32,486 nt of DNA from Acidobacteria bacterium RBG_13_68_16 (GCA_001766905.1 MEKI01000055.1:9334-41819); one strand, 5' to 3'; positions 1 through 9,512 are shown, counted from the first letter of the stretch. Notes: generated from the letters alone by a model not told the origin. Program-made: numbers and translations.

Positions 1-295
1 GCCGTTCGATTCGCAGGTAGGAACCACGAGGCTGCGCGCTCTCCGGAAGCTCGCCGGACAGGACCAGCGAGCCGCCCTCGAGGCGCAGGTCGATGTCGCC
101 CCCGCGCGAGCCGGGAAGCTCCGCCTCGACAATGACCTCGGTGTCGTTCTCCCAGACATCAACCAGAGGTTCGAACGTTACCGGCCGGGTCAGGGCAACG
201 GAGGAGGGGGGGAGCAGCGCCCGCTCGACGACCTCGCGGAGGCGCTCGCCCACCGCCATCAACTCGCGAACGACACGCCAATCAAGATCACCCAT
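1..295 (-). CDS. Hsp20/alpha-crystallin small heat-shock protein (3' part cut by window edge)
   Basis: The first 98 codons are present; the gene runs off the left edge. The ATG at 295 is preceded by a strong GGAGGA ribosome site. The protein opens with a short helical N-terminus (MGDLDWRVVRELM), then enters the alpha-crystallin domain. The segment PLVDVWENDTEVIVEAELPG is the usual first beta strands of Hsp20 proteins, and LRLEGGSLVLSGELPE matches the next strands. The family makes oligomeric ATP-independent holdases that keep unfolding proteins soluble until DnaK takes over. Its position directly downstream of dnaK on the same strand fits that partnership. The diagnostic G-x-L motif near the C-terminus lies outside the window. 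A weak TTGACC-like -35 box sits near 441-446, but I see no convincing -10, so readthrough from dnaK is possible. Confidence 0.85.
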   Translation of the reverse strand, partial: MGDLDWRVVRELMAVGERLREVVERALLPPSSVALTRPVTFEPLVDVWENDTEVIVEAELPGSRGGDIDLRLEGGSLVLSGELPESAQPRGSYLRIER

Positions 296-356
296 GTCGT
301 CCTCCGTGGTCGGCATTGCCTACAAGCGGTGTCGAACGCCCTTGAAACGCGTCGGG

Positions 357-389
357 ATCCCTCGTCCCGCCAGGAACGGGACTCGGGAT
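357..389. repeat. Intergenic hairpin between hsp20 and dnaK
   Basis: Arms 357-369 (ATCCCTCGTCCCG) and 377-389 (CGGGACTCGGGAT) pair except for a central 2x2 mismatch, with a 7-nt loop. A related CCCTCG/CTCGGG hairpin lies at about 467-487. The ATCCC...GGGAT style looks like a dispersed intergenic element. No gene is visible in 296-515. Confidence 0.5.
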
Positions 390-487
390 GACGCGGCTGC
401 GCTTCCACGACGCGGTGATGTTGTGCGGTGGCTCAGCCTTGGTCAACTTCGCTCCTGTGCCACGGGACCCCTCGCTTCGCTCGGGGT

Positions 488-515
488 GACCCCAATTCGC
501 CCCTGCGAATCGGGG

Positions 516-517
<2 letters not shown>
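488..517 (-). terminator. Strong hairpin at the dnaK stop codon
   Basis: Arms 488-500 (GACCCCAATTCGC) and 505-517 (GCGAATCGGGGTC) form a 13-bp stem with one mismatch and a 4-nt loop. The hairpin overlaps the dnaK TGA at 516-518. There is no T-tract, so it may attenuate transcription or protect the mRNA 3' end rather than be a classical intrinsic terminator. Confidence 0.45.
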
Positions 518-2438
<1,921 letters not shown>

Positions 2439-2473
2439 TGATGCAACCCTCCTCAGGTCAACTGCACGAATGC

Positions 2474-2502
2474 AATATAGAACCTGAGTGAGTTGTTGTC
2501 AA
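2474..2502 (-). promoter_or_regulatory. Sigma70-type promoter of dnaK
   Basis: Read on the minus strand: TTGACA (2502-2497), a 17-nt spacer, then TATATT (2479-2474). This gives a leader of roughly 30 nt carrying GAGGAGGG before the ATG. The -35 box contains the TGA stop (2501-2499) of the upstream DUF4388 gene. This is the best promoter match in the window. Confidence 0.8.
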
Positions 2503-3782
2503 GGTGTTACGAGCGCAGCCCCGGGGCCGCTGGTTGCATCCTCCCCCTCGGTCCCTAAGTGTTGGGACAACAAGAGGTTCGAGTCCGGGGCTCCGTGTGC
2601 GTTGTTGCCGGCGAGGAGTACCGACTGCTCCCGAAGTACATAGCGGTATGGCCGTTTCCAGGGATCCTGAAGGTCCCTGGGGGACATCAGACGCTCGCGG
2701 GCGAGCTCGACAAGGGTGTCCGGGTAGCTGCCCACCAGCATGGCTCGCGCCTGGAGGCAGTGCCAGATCCCTGCCATCCGAGCCCAGGAGGACGCGGCCA
2801 GGACGCGAGGAGGCAACTTCGGTCCGGGGCCGAGGAGGGGATTGGCGGGGTTCCGTGGAGCCAGGAGCACGGTAAGGGCGAGCAACGGCATGAGGGCGAT
2901 GGCGAACCACGGAAACTGCACGCGCCAAGTGGTCCGCCGGCCGACATCGGTGGTGGCCTTCTGGGCCGCCCGCGTGACCTCGTCGCGTGTCGCCTGGCGG
3001 ATTAGGGAGCGCGTCAGAAGCGTGTACAGCCCCTTGCACGTGTCGAACTCACCGTGCGGGCTCTTCCGCACGATGTCGTCCACTGCGTTCACGCCGTTGA
3101 CGAGCGCCAGGATATCGCGCTCCGTCGGTGTGATCTTCACCCTTCCAGGTGTCGGGGGCTTCGAAGGGACCGGCTCGAGGTTCATGTCGAACGTGTCGAG
3201 GTTTTCCTCCTCCTGCTCGAGCGTCACCTCGGCCTGACGGGCCGTGGGTGTGGAAACGAAGATCATGCCGCGGTGTGGGATGCGCTTCTCAATGATTGGC
3301 CACTCGTCGAGCATCCGCGCCCCTTCCATGAGGATGCTCTCGGATCCGAGCGGCGTGACCAGCTCCGCGTCGTAGTCGACGCTCGTCTCCTGCGAGAAGT
3401 GGTAGTCCCCGTCCTGCCACCGGAACACCCGGAAGATGATCTGCAGGATCTGCTGCTCGAACGCCTTGCGCAGCTCCTCCTTGGAGATCACGGTACGGTC
3501 GAGCAGGATGTGGCCGAGCCGCTCGAGTGTCTCCATCTGGGTCTTGAGCGCCGCGTCCAGCTCTGCCTTGGTGACGGCCCCCGTCTTGAGCAAGACCTGT
3601 CCGAGACGATCCTCCAGTCTCTTGTTGAGCGAGTCGGCCCCAACGACCTTGCCGTCGAGGAACGAAACCGTCACAACGTCCTCGGACGCCCGGAGGGTCA
3701 GCACCCCGGTCTTCCGCTGCAGACCGATGAGCTGGAAGATGTCGGAGAGAGAGAAGTCGCGGAGGGTTCCTTCGAGCGCCAT
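2499..3782 (-). CDS. DUF4388 (PATAN-like) protein with one membrane segment and a pseudopilin-like C-terminal motif
   Basis: 427 residues from the ATG at 3782. I chose it over an ATG at 3794 because GGAGG sits 5 nt before it, inside the last codons of the preceding gene. Residues 1-110 (MALEGTLRDFSLSDIFQLIG...GVLTL...FLDGKVVGA) are a typical DUF4388 domain, found in delta-proteobacterial and acidobacterial regulators. Residues 60-130 are helical with repeated 'GQVLLKTGAVTKAELDAAL' style units. A membrane helix spans about 290-308. After it, residues 350-380 read SYPDTLVEL...LQDPWKRPYRY, resembling the C-terminal DPW-x-x-P-Y motif of type II secretion GspG pseudopilins. The exact role is unknown. 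The upstream gene's stop overlaps its ribosome site, so the two are probably translationally coupled. Confidence 0.8.
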   Translation of the reverse strand: MALEGTLRDFSLSDIFQLIGLQRKTGVLTLRASEDVVTVSFLDGKVVGADSLNKRLEDRLGQVLLKTGAVTKAELDAALKTQMETLERLGHILLDRTVISKEELRKAFEQQILQIIFRVFRWQDGDYHFSQETSVDYDAELVTPLGSESILMEGARMLDEWPIIEKRIPHRGMIFVSTPTARQAEVTLEQEEENLDTFDMNLEPVPSKPPTPGRVKITPTERDILALVNGVNAVDDIVRKSPHGEFDTCKGLYTLLTRSLIRQATRDEVTRAAQKATTDVGRRTTWRVQFPWFAIALMPLLALTVLLAPRNPANPLLGPGPKLPPRVLAASSWARMAGIWHCLQARAMLVGSYPDTLVELARERLMSPRDLQDPWKRPYRYVLREQSVLLAGNNAHGAPDSNLLLSQHLGTEGEDATSGPGAALVTP

Positions 3783-3784
3783 CC

Positions 3785-5650
3785 CTACCTCCATTCAACC
3801 GGGAGCAACTGGGCGACCACGGCTGCGGCAGCCCAGATCCCCCCGAAGAGCATCCTGAGGGGCCAGATCGGGGTGGCCATGAGCGCCGGGGAAATGAATC
3901 CCGGGAGCCAAACGAGAACCAGCATCGCGCTGACCAGTGCCAGCAGCACGAGCGCACCTCCCAGCACGGGCCGGCCGCCAAAGCCAACCCCGATACCCGG
4001 CAGGAGGAGATCGCTGATGCGTCGCTCCGCTCGCAGCCAGAAGTGCCGCCGCGTCAGCTGCTGTCGTTTGGCGAGCTGCGCCTCGATGCCGACCATGTCT
4101 TTCTTGAGGAAGATGTTGATGCACTGTGTGCAGTAGCTCTGGCTCTCGTGGGAGAGCTTGCACCGTCGGCAGAACGCCCGCCCGCACTTCAGGCACGCCG
4201 CGGCAAAACCGCCGCTCCGTTGACGGATCAGGCGGTGCAGGACCGCGAGGATCAGAGCCACGACGCAGCCGATCGCAAGCGGGTGCTCGACGGTTCGCTC
4301 TCGCAGGAGCGGCGGCGGCGACAGTCCCCGGTTAAGGAGCAGCAGGGGATCCTTCCGGCGCAGCATCTTGGTGGCCTCTTCGTGGGTGAAGCCTGGAAGG
4401 ATAATGTCGTGCTCCCGGCCGCGCGTCAGATCCTGCAGGCGGCGGTCGCCGGCCTGGCGCGCCGCGGCCATCGCGTCCTCACTCTCGCGGAAGTGATACG
4501 TCTGGGCGTAGGTGAGAGAGAGGTTGTAGTTTGCCACTACCGAGTCGTAACCCGTTTCGAGGGCCGTCTTGAACGCCTGCAGCGCAGCGTTGTAGTCACC
4601 CTCGAGGTACTGCACGGTGCCGAGCGCCTCCGAGAGGGCCGCGTTGCCGCTCGCGGTTCGCAGGCCCTCGCGGTAGGCGATGGCGGCGCCGTCCAGCAGC
4701 GCGAACTGACGGTAACAATCGCCCACCAACCGGTGAAAGTCCGGCTCCTCACCGAAGGTGTCCGTGAGCGCGTCGAGCTCCTCGAGGATCTGGGGTTCGT
4801 AGCGGCGGTCCGAGAGGACCTCGGTCGCCGCGAAGATCGCGTTGGGCGGGTGAGTGATGCTGCGGAAACCAAGCTCGACCAAGGTCGGGGTCGCGGCCAC
4901 CAGGAGAAGCCCGAGAGCCCCCAGGGCCCGCTGGCCTGCGGGTAGATACGCCCAGCACAGCGTGAAGAACCAGATCAGCATCCACACCGGGTCACCGCCC
5001 GCGAACACCGGAAGGGCGATGATCAGCAACCCGAGCACCACTCCGTTGGGGCCCAGGCGCCACTGCGCACCCATCTCCCCGAGGTCGTGCCACAGGCGCG
5101 GCACGGTCCGTCGGATGGCCAGGATGCCCCAAACCGCAAACCCGATTACCAGCATCACCACACCCGTCAGGATGGTGCTCGCCCCGACCAGTTCGTCGAG
5201 GCGGGGATCCGTGAACAGTGTGTAGACGCCTCGCCCGAGGGCGACGACGCCCGAGGCCAGGTTGGCGCGCCCCAGGCGGACATTGGCGAGGGCGAACCAG
5301 GCCTCCGGGCAGCCCGCGTCCAGCCGGATCGCCTGGGTAATCGTCACCTCGGCCTGCGTCGACGCCTGCGTCCGGGCGTGTGCGACGAGGGCGAGAGCCA
5401 GCGATGTCATGCGCCGGATGTCGGACTTACCCGCCACCTGGACCAGCTCGTCGGTGCGCTCTCTGAGCGCATCGGGGTTGAACTTGTCGAGGCCCTGGGC
5501 AAGCCGGAACCAGGCCTGTTCGATGTCGCCACCGCGTCCACGCTCGACCGGTCCGGCGGCAAACGACACCACAGGGAGAAGGACGAGCGCGAGCGCGCTA
5601 GCGCGTCGCAGCCACGAAAAGCGAGCGCAGTTGATAGAGGATGTCCTCAA
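3785..5650 (-). CDS. Signal-peptide, multi-pass membrane TPR protein with a cysteine-rich zinc-binding motif
   Basis: About 621 residues from a TTG at 5650, chosen because GGAGGAG lies 10 nt before it; a TTG at 5674 is an alternative. Either start overlaps the end of the DUF1844 gene. Residues 12-31 form a hydrophobic signal-like segment (LRRASALALVLLPVVSFA). Hydrophobic helices lie near 158-178, 203-217, 220-236 and 241-257. Residues 285-405 contain tetratricopeptide-like repeats (ALGTVQYLEGDYNAALQAFKTALETG). A membrane segment at 457-471 precedes a C-x2-C-x4-C-x2-C-x9-C-x2-C cluster (Cys486, 489, 494, 497, 507, 510), likely two zinc sites. Two further membrane segments end the protein. I do not recognise a named family for the whole. 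It may be a membrane scaffold acting with the DUF4388 neighbour. Confidence 0.7.
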   Translation of the reverse strand: MRTSSINCARFSWLRRASALALVLLPVVSFAAGPVERGRGGDIEQAWFRLAQGLDKFNPDALRERTDELVQVAGKSDIRRMTSLALALVAHARTQASTQAEVTITQAIRLDAGCPEAWFALANVRLGRANLASGVVALGRGVYTLFTDPRLDELVGASTILTGVVMLVIGFAVWGILAIRRTVPRLWHDLGEMGAQWRLGPNGVVLGLLIIALPVFAGGDPVWMLIWFFTLCWAYLPAGQRALGALGLLLVAATPTLVELGFRSITHPPNAIFAATEVLSDRRYEPQILEELDALTDTFGEEPDFHRLVGDCYRQFALLDGAAIAYREGLRTASGNAALSEALGTVQYLEGDYNAALQAFKTALETGYDSVVANYNLSLTYAQTYHFRESEDAMAAARQAGDRRLQDLTRGREHDIILPGFTHEEATKMLRRKDPLLLLNRGLSPPPLLRERTVEHPLAIGCVVALILAVLHRLIRQRSGGFAAACLKCGRAFCRRCKLSHESQSYCTQCINIFLKKDMVGIEAQLAKRQQLTRRHFWLRAERRISDLLLPGIGVGFGGRPVLGGALVLLALVSAMLVLVWLPGFISPALMATPIWPLRMLFGGIWAAAAVVAQLLPVEWR

Positions 5651-6005
5651 GGTAGCGGTTCTCCTCCGGGGCAAGCTGCCCGGCCGTCTTCTCCTGCACC
5701 ACTCCCAGCAGGTCGATGAAGAACCGGGCTGTCCCAGGGTCGCGGCCGCGACCCTGGACCTGCCCGGACAAGAGCCCTACTGCCTGTTGCGCCAGGAAGT
5801 CCACAAGGTCCAGGAAACCGACTTTCGAGGGTGGCTGATCGGGGCTGGCGGGTGGTGCTTGCGGGTCCGTCGGCTCGGGAGTCGGCGGGGACGGGGGAGG
5901 AGGTGCGGTGAGCTCCGGAGGCGCGGGATCCTTGAGCTCGCCGTCGGCGCTGAACCAACGCCGATCCACGACCCGCACCTTGTCGTCCTTCTTCTCGTCA
6001 GCCAC
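5598..6005 (-). CDS. DUF1844 domain protein
   Basis: 135 residues from a GTG at 6005, which has GGGGAGG 5 nt upstream; a TTG at 6035 lacks a ribosome site. The N-terminus (VADEKKDDKVRVVDRRWFSADGEL) is the hallmark opening of DUF1844 proteins. A proline-rich linker of about 35 residues follows. The helical core FLDLVDFLAQQAVGLLSG...RFFIDLLGVVQEKTAGQLAPEENRYLEDILYQLR is the conserved domain itself. DUF1844 proteins are small cytoplasmic proteins of unknown function, common in Acidobacteriota, Planctomycetota and delta-proteobacteria. It heads a minus-strand chain leading through the TPR and DUF4388 genes towards dnaK, and has its own promoter at 6035-6063. Confidence 0.82.
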   Translation of the reverse strand: MADEKKDDKVRVVDRRWFSADGELKDPAPPELTAPPPPSPPTPEPTDPQAPPASPDQPPSKVGFLDLVDFLAQQAVGLLSGQVQGRGRDPGTARFFIDLLGVVQEKTAGQLAPEENRYLEDILYQLRSLFVAATR

Positions 6006-6034
6006 CTGCCCCTCCCCGAAGCGAGCCTGGAGCA

Positions 6035-6063
6035 ATCTTAAGCATTTCTTGCCGCCGGAACAA
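6035..6063 (-). promoter_or_regulatory. Promoter of the DUF1844 gene
   Basis: On the minus strand TTGTTC (6063-6058), a 17-nt spacer, then TAAGAT (6040-6035). The leader would be about 23 nt and carry the GGGGAGG ribosome site. It is back to back with the mazG promoter. Confidence 0.55.
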
Positions 6064-6078
6064 GCGCCAGCCCCGCGC

Positions 6079-6084
6079 TATACT
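6079..6084 (+). promoter_or_regulatory. -10 element of mazG giving a probable leaderless transcript
   Basis: TATACT at 6079-6084 ends only 8 nt before the mazG ATG at 6093, so transcription would start at or within 2-3 nt of the start codon. There is no ribosome site before the ATG and no clear -35 box. Confidence 0.5.
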
Positions 6085-6092
6085 GACCGGCC

Positions 6093-6890
6093 ATGAGCGA
6101 GGAGCACGCTTTTGACGCTCTGCGCGTACTGAGCCAGCGCCTGCGCGCCCCTGACGGTTGCCCGTGGGATCGCGAGCAGACGCTGGAGACGCTCAAGACC
6201 TACATCATCGAGGAGGCGTACGAGGCGGTGGACGCGATTTCAAGCGGCAACCGCGGGACCATCGCGGGGGAGCTCGGGGACCTGCTGTTCCAGATCGTGT
6301 TTGCGGCACAGATCGCGCAGGAGCAAGGCTGGTTCGACATCGAAGAGGTCTGCCGGAGGATCCACGCCAAGATGGTGCACCGTCACCCCCACGTCTTCGG
6401 GAACGTGGAGGTTTCCGGGGCTGCCGATGTTGTGCGTAACTGGGAGACCATCAAGTCACGGGAGCGGCGCGAAACCGGCGCCTTGGCGGGCGTCCCGCGA
6501 CAGCTGCCGGCCTTGCTCAAGGCGCTGCGAATCACCGAGAAGGCGGCCGCAGCGGGGTTTGACTGGGAGCGCACCACCGACGTCGTCGCCAAGCTCGACG
6601 AGGAAGTCAAGGAGCTTGCGGCCGAGCTCGGGCCCGACCCGGCTGCACGGCCCCGCGAGGGGGTTCGGGAGGAGCTGGGTGACCTGCTCTTCGTCCTCGC
6701 CAACCTTGCCCGCCAACTGGGAATCGATCCTGAGGCCGCCCTGCAGGGTGCCAACGAGAAGTTCAGCCGACGCTTCGCCGCTATGGAGGAGGACGCCCGT
6801 GCCCGCGGCGTCGCTCTCGCTTCGCTGAGCCTCGCCGAGCTGGACGCCCTTTGGGAGGCAGCGAAGGCCCGGGAACCCCGCCGTGAGTGA
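6093..6890 (+). CDS. mazG: Nucleoside triphosphate pyrophosphohydrolase MazG
   Basis: 265 residues, the size of the two-domain MazG family. It starts with the family signature RLRAPDGCPWDREQTLETLKTYIIEEAYE. The metal-binding E-E-x-x-E helix and partner helix GELGDLLFQIVFAAQIA form the first MazG domain. A second copy (KLDEEVKELAAEL and REELGDLLFVLANLAR) forms the C-terminal domain. The enzyme hydrolyses (d)NTPs to NMP and pyrophosphate, acting in nucleotide-pool cleaning and, in some bacteria, in lowering ppGpp. The ATG lacks a Shine-Dalgarno sequence, and the only promoter-like element ends 8 nt before it, so a leaderless mRNA is likely. A separate promoter follows before the next gene. Confidence 0.95.
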   Translation: MSEEHAFDALRVLSQRLRAPDGCPWDREQTLETLKTYIIEEAYEAVDAISSGNRGTIAGELGDLLFQIVFAAQIAQEQGWFDIEEVCRRIHAKMVHRHPHVFGNVEVSGAADVVRNWETIKSRERRETGALAGVPRQLPALLKALRITEKAAAAGFDWERTTDVVAKLDEEVKELAAELGPDPAARPREGVREELGDLLFVLANLARQLGIDPEAALQGANEKFSRRFAAMEEDARARGVALASLSLAELDALWEAAKAREPRRE

Positions 6891-6911
6891 GGTGAAGCTA
6901 CAGCTTTTTGT

Positions 6912-6940
6912 TTGACTTTTTGGCGGTCGGCGCCTAAGGT
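6912..6940 (+). promoter_or_regulatory. Promoter of the parvulin gene
   Basis: TTGACT (6912-6917), a 17-nt spacer, TAAGGT (6935-6940). Transcription would start near 6947, leaving a leader of about 34 nt before the ATG at 6981. Confidence 0.6.
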
Positions 6941-6980
6941 TCGTCGGGTTTGCTCCGCGCGCGGAGCAGGGAGATACTCC

Positions 6981-8039
6981 ATGCGTCTGTCCCGTTCAGT
7001 GGTTTTCCTCGCCGCCCTGACGGCGTCGGCGGCGTTTGCCGGAAAGCCCGTTCTGCGGGTCAACGGTGATGAGATCACCGACGTCGACCTCAAGCTTGCG
7101 CAGCGGGCCATAGCCTCGCAGATGCAGGGCGTGCAGGCCAACGAGACCGCGTTGCTCCGACAGACGATCGAGCAACTGATCGGCCGGACCCTGATTCTGC
7201 AGGCCGCCCGGGAAGCGAAGGTGTCCGTTGACCCTAAAGAGGTTGCGGCAAGCATCGAACACCAGCGCAAGCAGATGGGCGGGGCCGAGGCATTCTCCAA
7301 GGCCCTCGCTCAGGCCGGGCTCACCGAGCAGGACCTCACGCGCATGGAACAGGACCGCATGATGGTCCAGAAGTACGTGGAGTCGGAACTGCTCAGCAAG
7401 GCCGGGGCGGGCGAGCAGGAGGTGCGGGCCTACTACGACGGGCACCCCGAAGAGTTCAAACACGAGCAACAGGTCAAGCTGCGGATGATCGTCGCCCAGG
7501 TACCGCAGGGTGCCGACCAGGCACAGCAGGATGCCGCAAAGGGGCGCGCAGAGGCGGCGCTGAAGCGGATTTTGGCCGGTGAGGATTTTGCGAAGGTGGC
7601 CACGGATGCCTCGGATCACCCCAACAAGGCCAACGGGGGTGCCCTGGGCAACTGGGTCCGAGAGGCGGCGTTGACGGAGTTTGAGAGCACACTCAAGGGC
7701 GTCAAGGTCGGCGGGGTCACCGACGTCCTGAAGAACCAACAAGGCTTCTTTATCTTCAAGGTTGAGGACCGCCGGGCGCCTGGGTTGACGAGCTTCGATG
7801 AGGTGAAGGACAACCTGACCACCTTCCTCAAGAACCGGAAGCTTGACGACAGCATCAGGCTTGTCATCTCGACCCGGCGCCCGAAAGCGAAGGTGGAGAC
7901 CCTCAACCCTGCGATCAAGGCCGCCATGGAGTCGCCTGCGGGCGACCAGAAGCCGGCCGCCGGCGCGACCACGCAGACGCCGGCCGCACAGGCCACCGCC
8001 GCCGCCAAACCTTCGCCGGATGCACCGAAGAAGCCGTAA
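6981..8039 (+). CDS. Periplasmic SurA/PpiC-type peptidyl-prolyl cis-trans isomerase
   Basis: 352 residues from the ATG at 6981, preceded by GGGAG. Residues 1-20 (MRLSRSVVFLAALTASAAFA) are a clean Sec signal peptide with an AFA-G cleavage site. Residues 21-155 resemble the SurA N-terminal chaperone region (VLRVNGDEITDVDLKLAQRAIA...ALLRQTIEQLIGRTLILQAA). A parvulin domain follows (VKLRMIVAQVP...ILAGEDFAKVATDAS..NKANGGALGNWVREAAL...GVTDVLKNQQGFFIFKVEDRR). The C-terminal 60 residues are an Ala/Pro/Thr-rich tail. The protein likely assists folding of secreted or outer-membrane proteins, consistent with a diderm host. Its last 20 nt overlap the start of the Nudix gene. Confidence 0.9.
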   Translation: MRLSRSVVFLAALTASAAFAGKPVLRVNGDEITDVDLKLAQRAIASQMQGVQANETALLRQTIEQLIGRTLILQAAREAKVSVDPKEVAASIEHQRKQMGGAEAFSKALAQAGLTEQDLTRMEQDRMMVQKYVESELLSKAGAGEQEVRAYYDGHPEEFKHEQQVKLRMIVAQVPQGADQAQQDAAKGRAEAALKRILAGEDFAKVATDASDHPNKANGGALGNWVREAALTEFESTLKGVKVGGVTDVLKNQQGFFIFKVEDRRAPGLTSFDEVKDNLTTFLKNRKLDDSIRLVISTRRPKAKVETLNPAIKAAMESPAGDQKPAAGATTQTPAAQATAAAKPSPDAPKKP

Positions 8040-8442
8040 GCCAGTTCGTCGATTAGTGGTCGCCGCCGTTGTCCGGCGCGACGACGGCCGTTTCCTTCTC
8101 TCGCGTCGCCTTCCCGATTCACACCTCGGCGGACTGTGGGAGTTCCCCGGGGGCGCGGTCGAGGATGGCGAGGGCCCGGACGAGGCCCTCCGCCGCGAGC
8201 TCCTGGAGGAGCTCGGGGTGGACATCGCCGTGGAGGCGCCGATCACCTTCGCCTTCCACCGCGACCCGCAGCGGGACGTCGTCTTGCTTTTCTACGAGGC
8301 TCGCATCGTGAGCGGCGTGCCCGTTGGCAAGCAGGGGCAGGAGATGGGGTGGTTCACCGCCGCGGAGCTCGCATCCATCGCTACGCCACCCGCAGACGCG
8401 GAGTTGATCGCCGGGCTCACGAAAAAAAGGGAAAGGGGGTAG
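8020..8442 (+). CDS. Nudix hydrolase (MutT-like)
   Basis: 140 residues from the ATG at 8020, inside the last codons of the parvulin gene; a GTG at 8056 is possible but would shorten the first strand. The Nudix box is complete (G-x5-E-x7-RELLEELGV, residues 45-67), so magnesium-dependent cleavage of a nucleoside diphosphate-X substrate is expected. The fold opening LVVAAVVRRDDGRFLLSRR and GGLWEFPGG closely resembles MutT-type 8-oxo-dGTP diphosphatases, but substrate cannot be fixed from sequence. The end (KKRERG) is encoded by the purine tract that forms one arm of the downstream inverted repeat, so the C-terminus may be eroded. Being near mazG, it could belong to a nucleotide-sanitising group. 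Confidence 0.85.
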   Translation: MHRRSRKPVRRLVVAAVVRRDDGRFLLSRRLPDSHLGGLWEFPGGAVEDGEGPDEALRRELLEELGVDIAVEAPITFAFHRDPQRDVVLLFYEARIVSGVPVGKQGQEMGWFTAAELASIATPPADAELIAGLTKKRERG

Positions 8443-8552
8443 AGGGAAAAGGGGAAAAGGAAGCCCAACATCCGGGGTCAGTCGGAGCCCGGCCTGCACG
8501 CTTTCCGCTTTCCGTTTCCTGTTTTCCCTTTCCCCTTTTCCGTTTCCCCTGG
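8417..8552. terminator. Purine/pyrimidine inverted tracts between convergent genes
   Basis: A purine-only run of about 46 nt (8420-8465, interrupted by one T) of GGGAAAAGGGG type is followed, 35 nt on, by a pyrimidine-rich run (about 8500-8550) of its imperfect complement. A transcript from either side would fold into a long A/G-U/C hairpin ending in T-rich sequence. It separates the convergent Nudix and aminopeptidase genes, so a bidirectional terminator is likely. A similar structure lies at 22130-22250. Confidence 0.5.
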
Positions 8553-8555
8553 CCG

Positions 8556-9512
8556 TCACGCGAACCGCGGCTTGCCGTCCACAAGCAAGGGCTCACCGTC
8601 GAGCGTCAGCGTCGGCTTGAGGATGATCCCGTCGACGTGGAAAGGGATGTCCACGCTCCCACCCATGGAGGCGTTGTTGCCGAAGGCGACGTGCACCGTT
8701 CCGAGAATCTTCTCGTCCTCCAGGATCTTGCCGGTCAGAGCGGCGCGGTCGTTGGTGCCGACACCGAGTTCCGCAACGTTTCGGGCGAGCCGTCCCACGC
8801 GGTCGAGTTGACCGGCGAAACGCTGAGCCGACTCGCCGCCGGCGACGTCAACGGCAATGCCGCCCTTGACGGTGATGCGCACGGGCTCCGTCACCATGCC
8901 GATCCCAGCCAGCGCCCCGTCCACCACAACCACGCCCTCCGACTTGCCCTCCTCAGGGCGCAGGTACGCTTCGCCAGACGGGAGGTTGCCCCACTCCCCG
9001 GCCTTCAGGATCAGGCCGGTCGATGCGATTGCCGGAATGCCTTCGATCGGGAGAGTGATGTCGGTACCGAGTTTGGTCGTGAGGCGGGCAAGACGAGCCC
9101 GGGTCAGGAGGTCGGTGACCCTCCGGGTCCGCTCGGCGATCACGTGGTAGTCGGCGTTCATCGTCCGGATCAGGCAATCTTCCGTAATGCCCGGCATGGT
9201 GGCGACGCGCGCCCCGGCCGAGGTGGCGGCTCGCCGGGACGCCGTGTGGGTGATCGACTTCGAGGTCACGGCGAGCACCACATCCACGCCGGCCATTGCG
9301 GTGGGCACCGGAGCCGGCGGTTCCTGGCCGTTGAGCTCGCGTTCAGCGTACTCGACGACCAAGCCCTCGCGCGCCAGCGGCCGCGCCGCGTCGGCAAGCA
9401 CGCGGGCCAGCGCGGCGAGCGCCCGGTCGGTCACCACCAGGAGAACCTCGTGCCGCTTCAGCCCGAGGCAGTCACGCACCGCCGTGAGGGCGGCGCTTTC
9501 CAGGGCACCCAT
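8556..9512 (-). CDS. M29-type (thermophilic) metallo-aminopeptidase
   Basis: 318 residues, ATG at 9512 with GGAGG 5 nt before it. The sequence matches COG2309 (AmpS/AmpT, peptidase family M29). Ligand candidates in family order are Glu248 (AELGVGTN), Glu265/267 (GKILEDEKILG), His274 (GTVHVAFGNN), His292 and Asp294 (IPFHVDGII). GEWGNLPSGEAYLRPEEG is another hallmark of the group. The family removes N-terminal residues from peptides with a two-metal centre in the cytoplasm. At 318 residues it is shorter than the roughly 400-residue classical M29 enzymes, as in the short archaeal-type branch. A TACAAT box (9530-9535) could be its -10, but with a very short leader and a poor -35. Confidence 0.82.
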   Translation of the reverse strand: MGALESAALTAVRDCLGLKRHEVLLVVTDRALAALARVLADAARPLAREGLVVEYAERELNGQEPPAPVPTAMAGVDVVLAVTSKSITHTASRRAATSAGARVATMPGITEDCLIRTMNADYHVIAERTRRVTDLLTRARLARLTTKLGTDITLPIEGIPAIASTGLILKAGEWGNLPSGEAYLRPEEGKSEGVVVVDGALAGIGMVTEPVRITVKGGIAVDVAGGESAQRFAGQLDRVGRLARNVAELGVGTNDRAALTGKILEDEKILGTVHVAFGNNASMGGSVDIPFHVDGIILKPTLTLDGEPLLVDGKPRFA

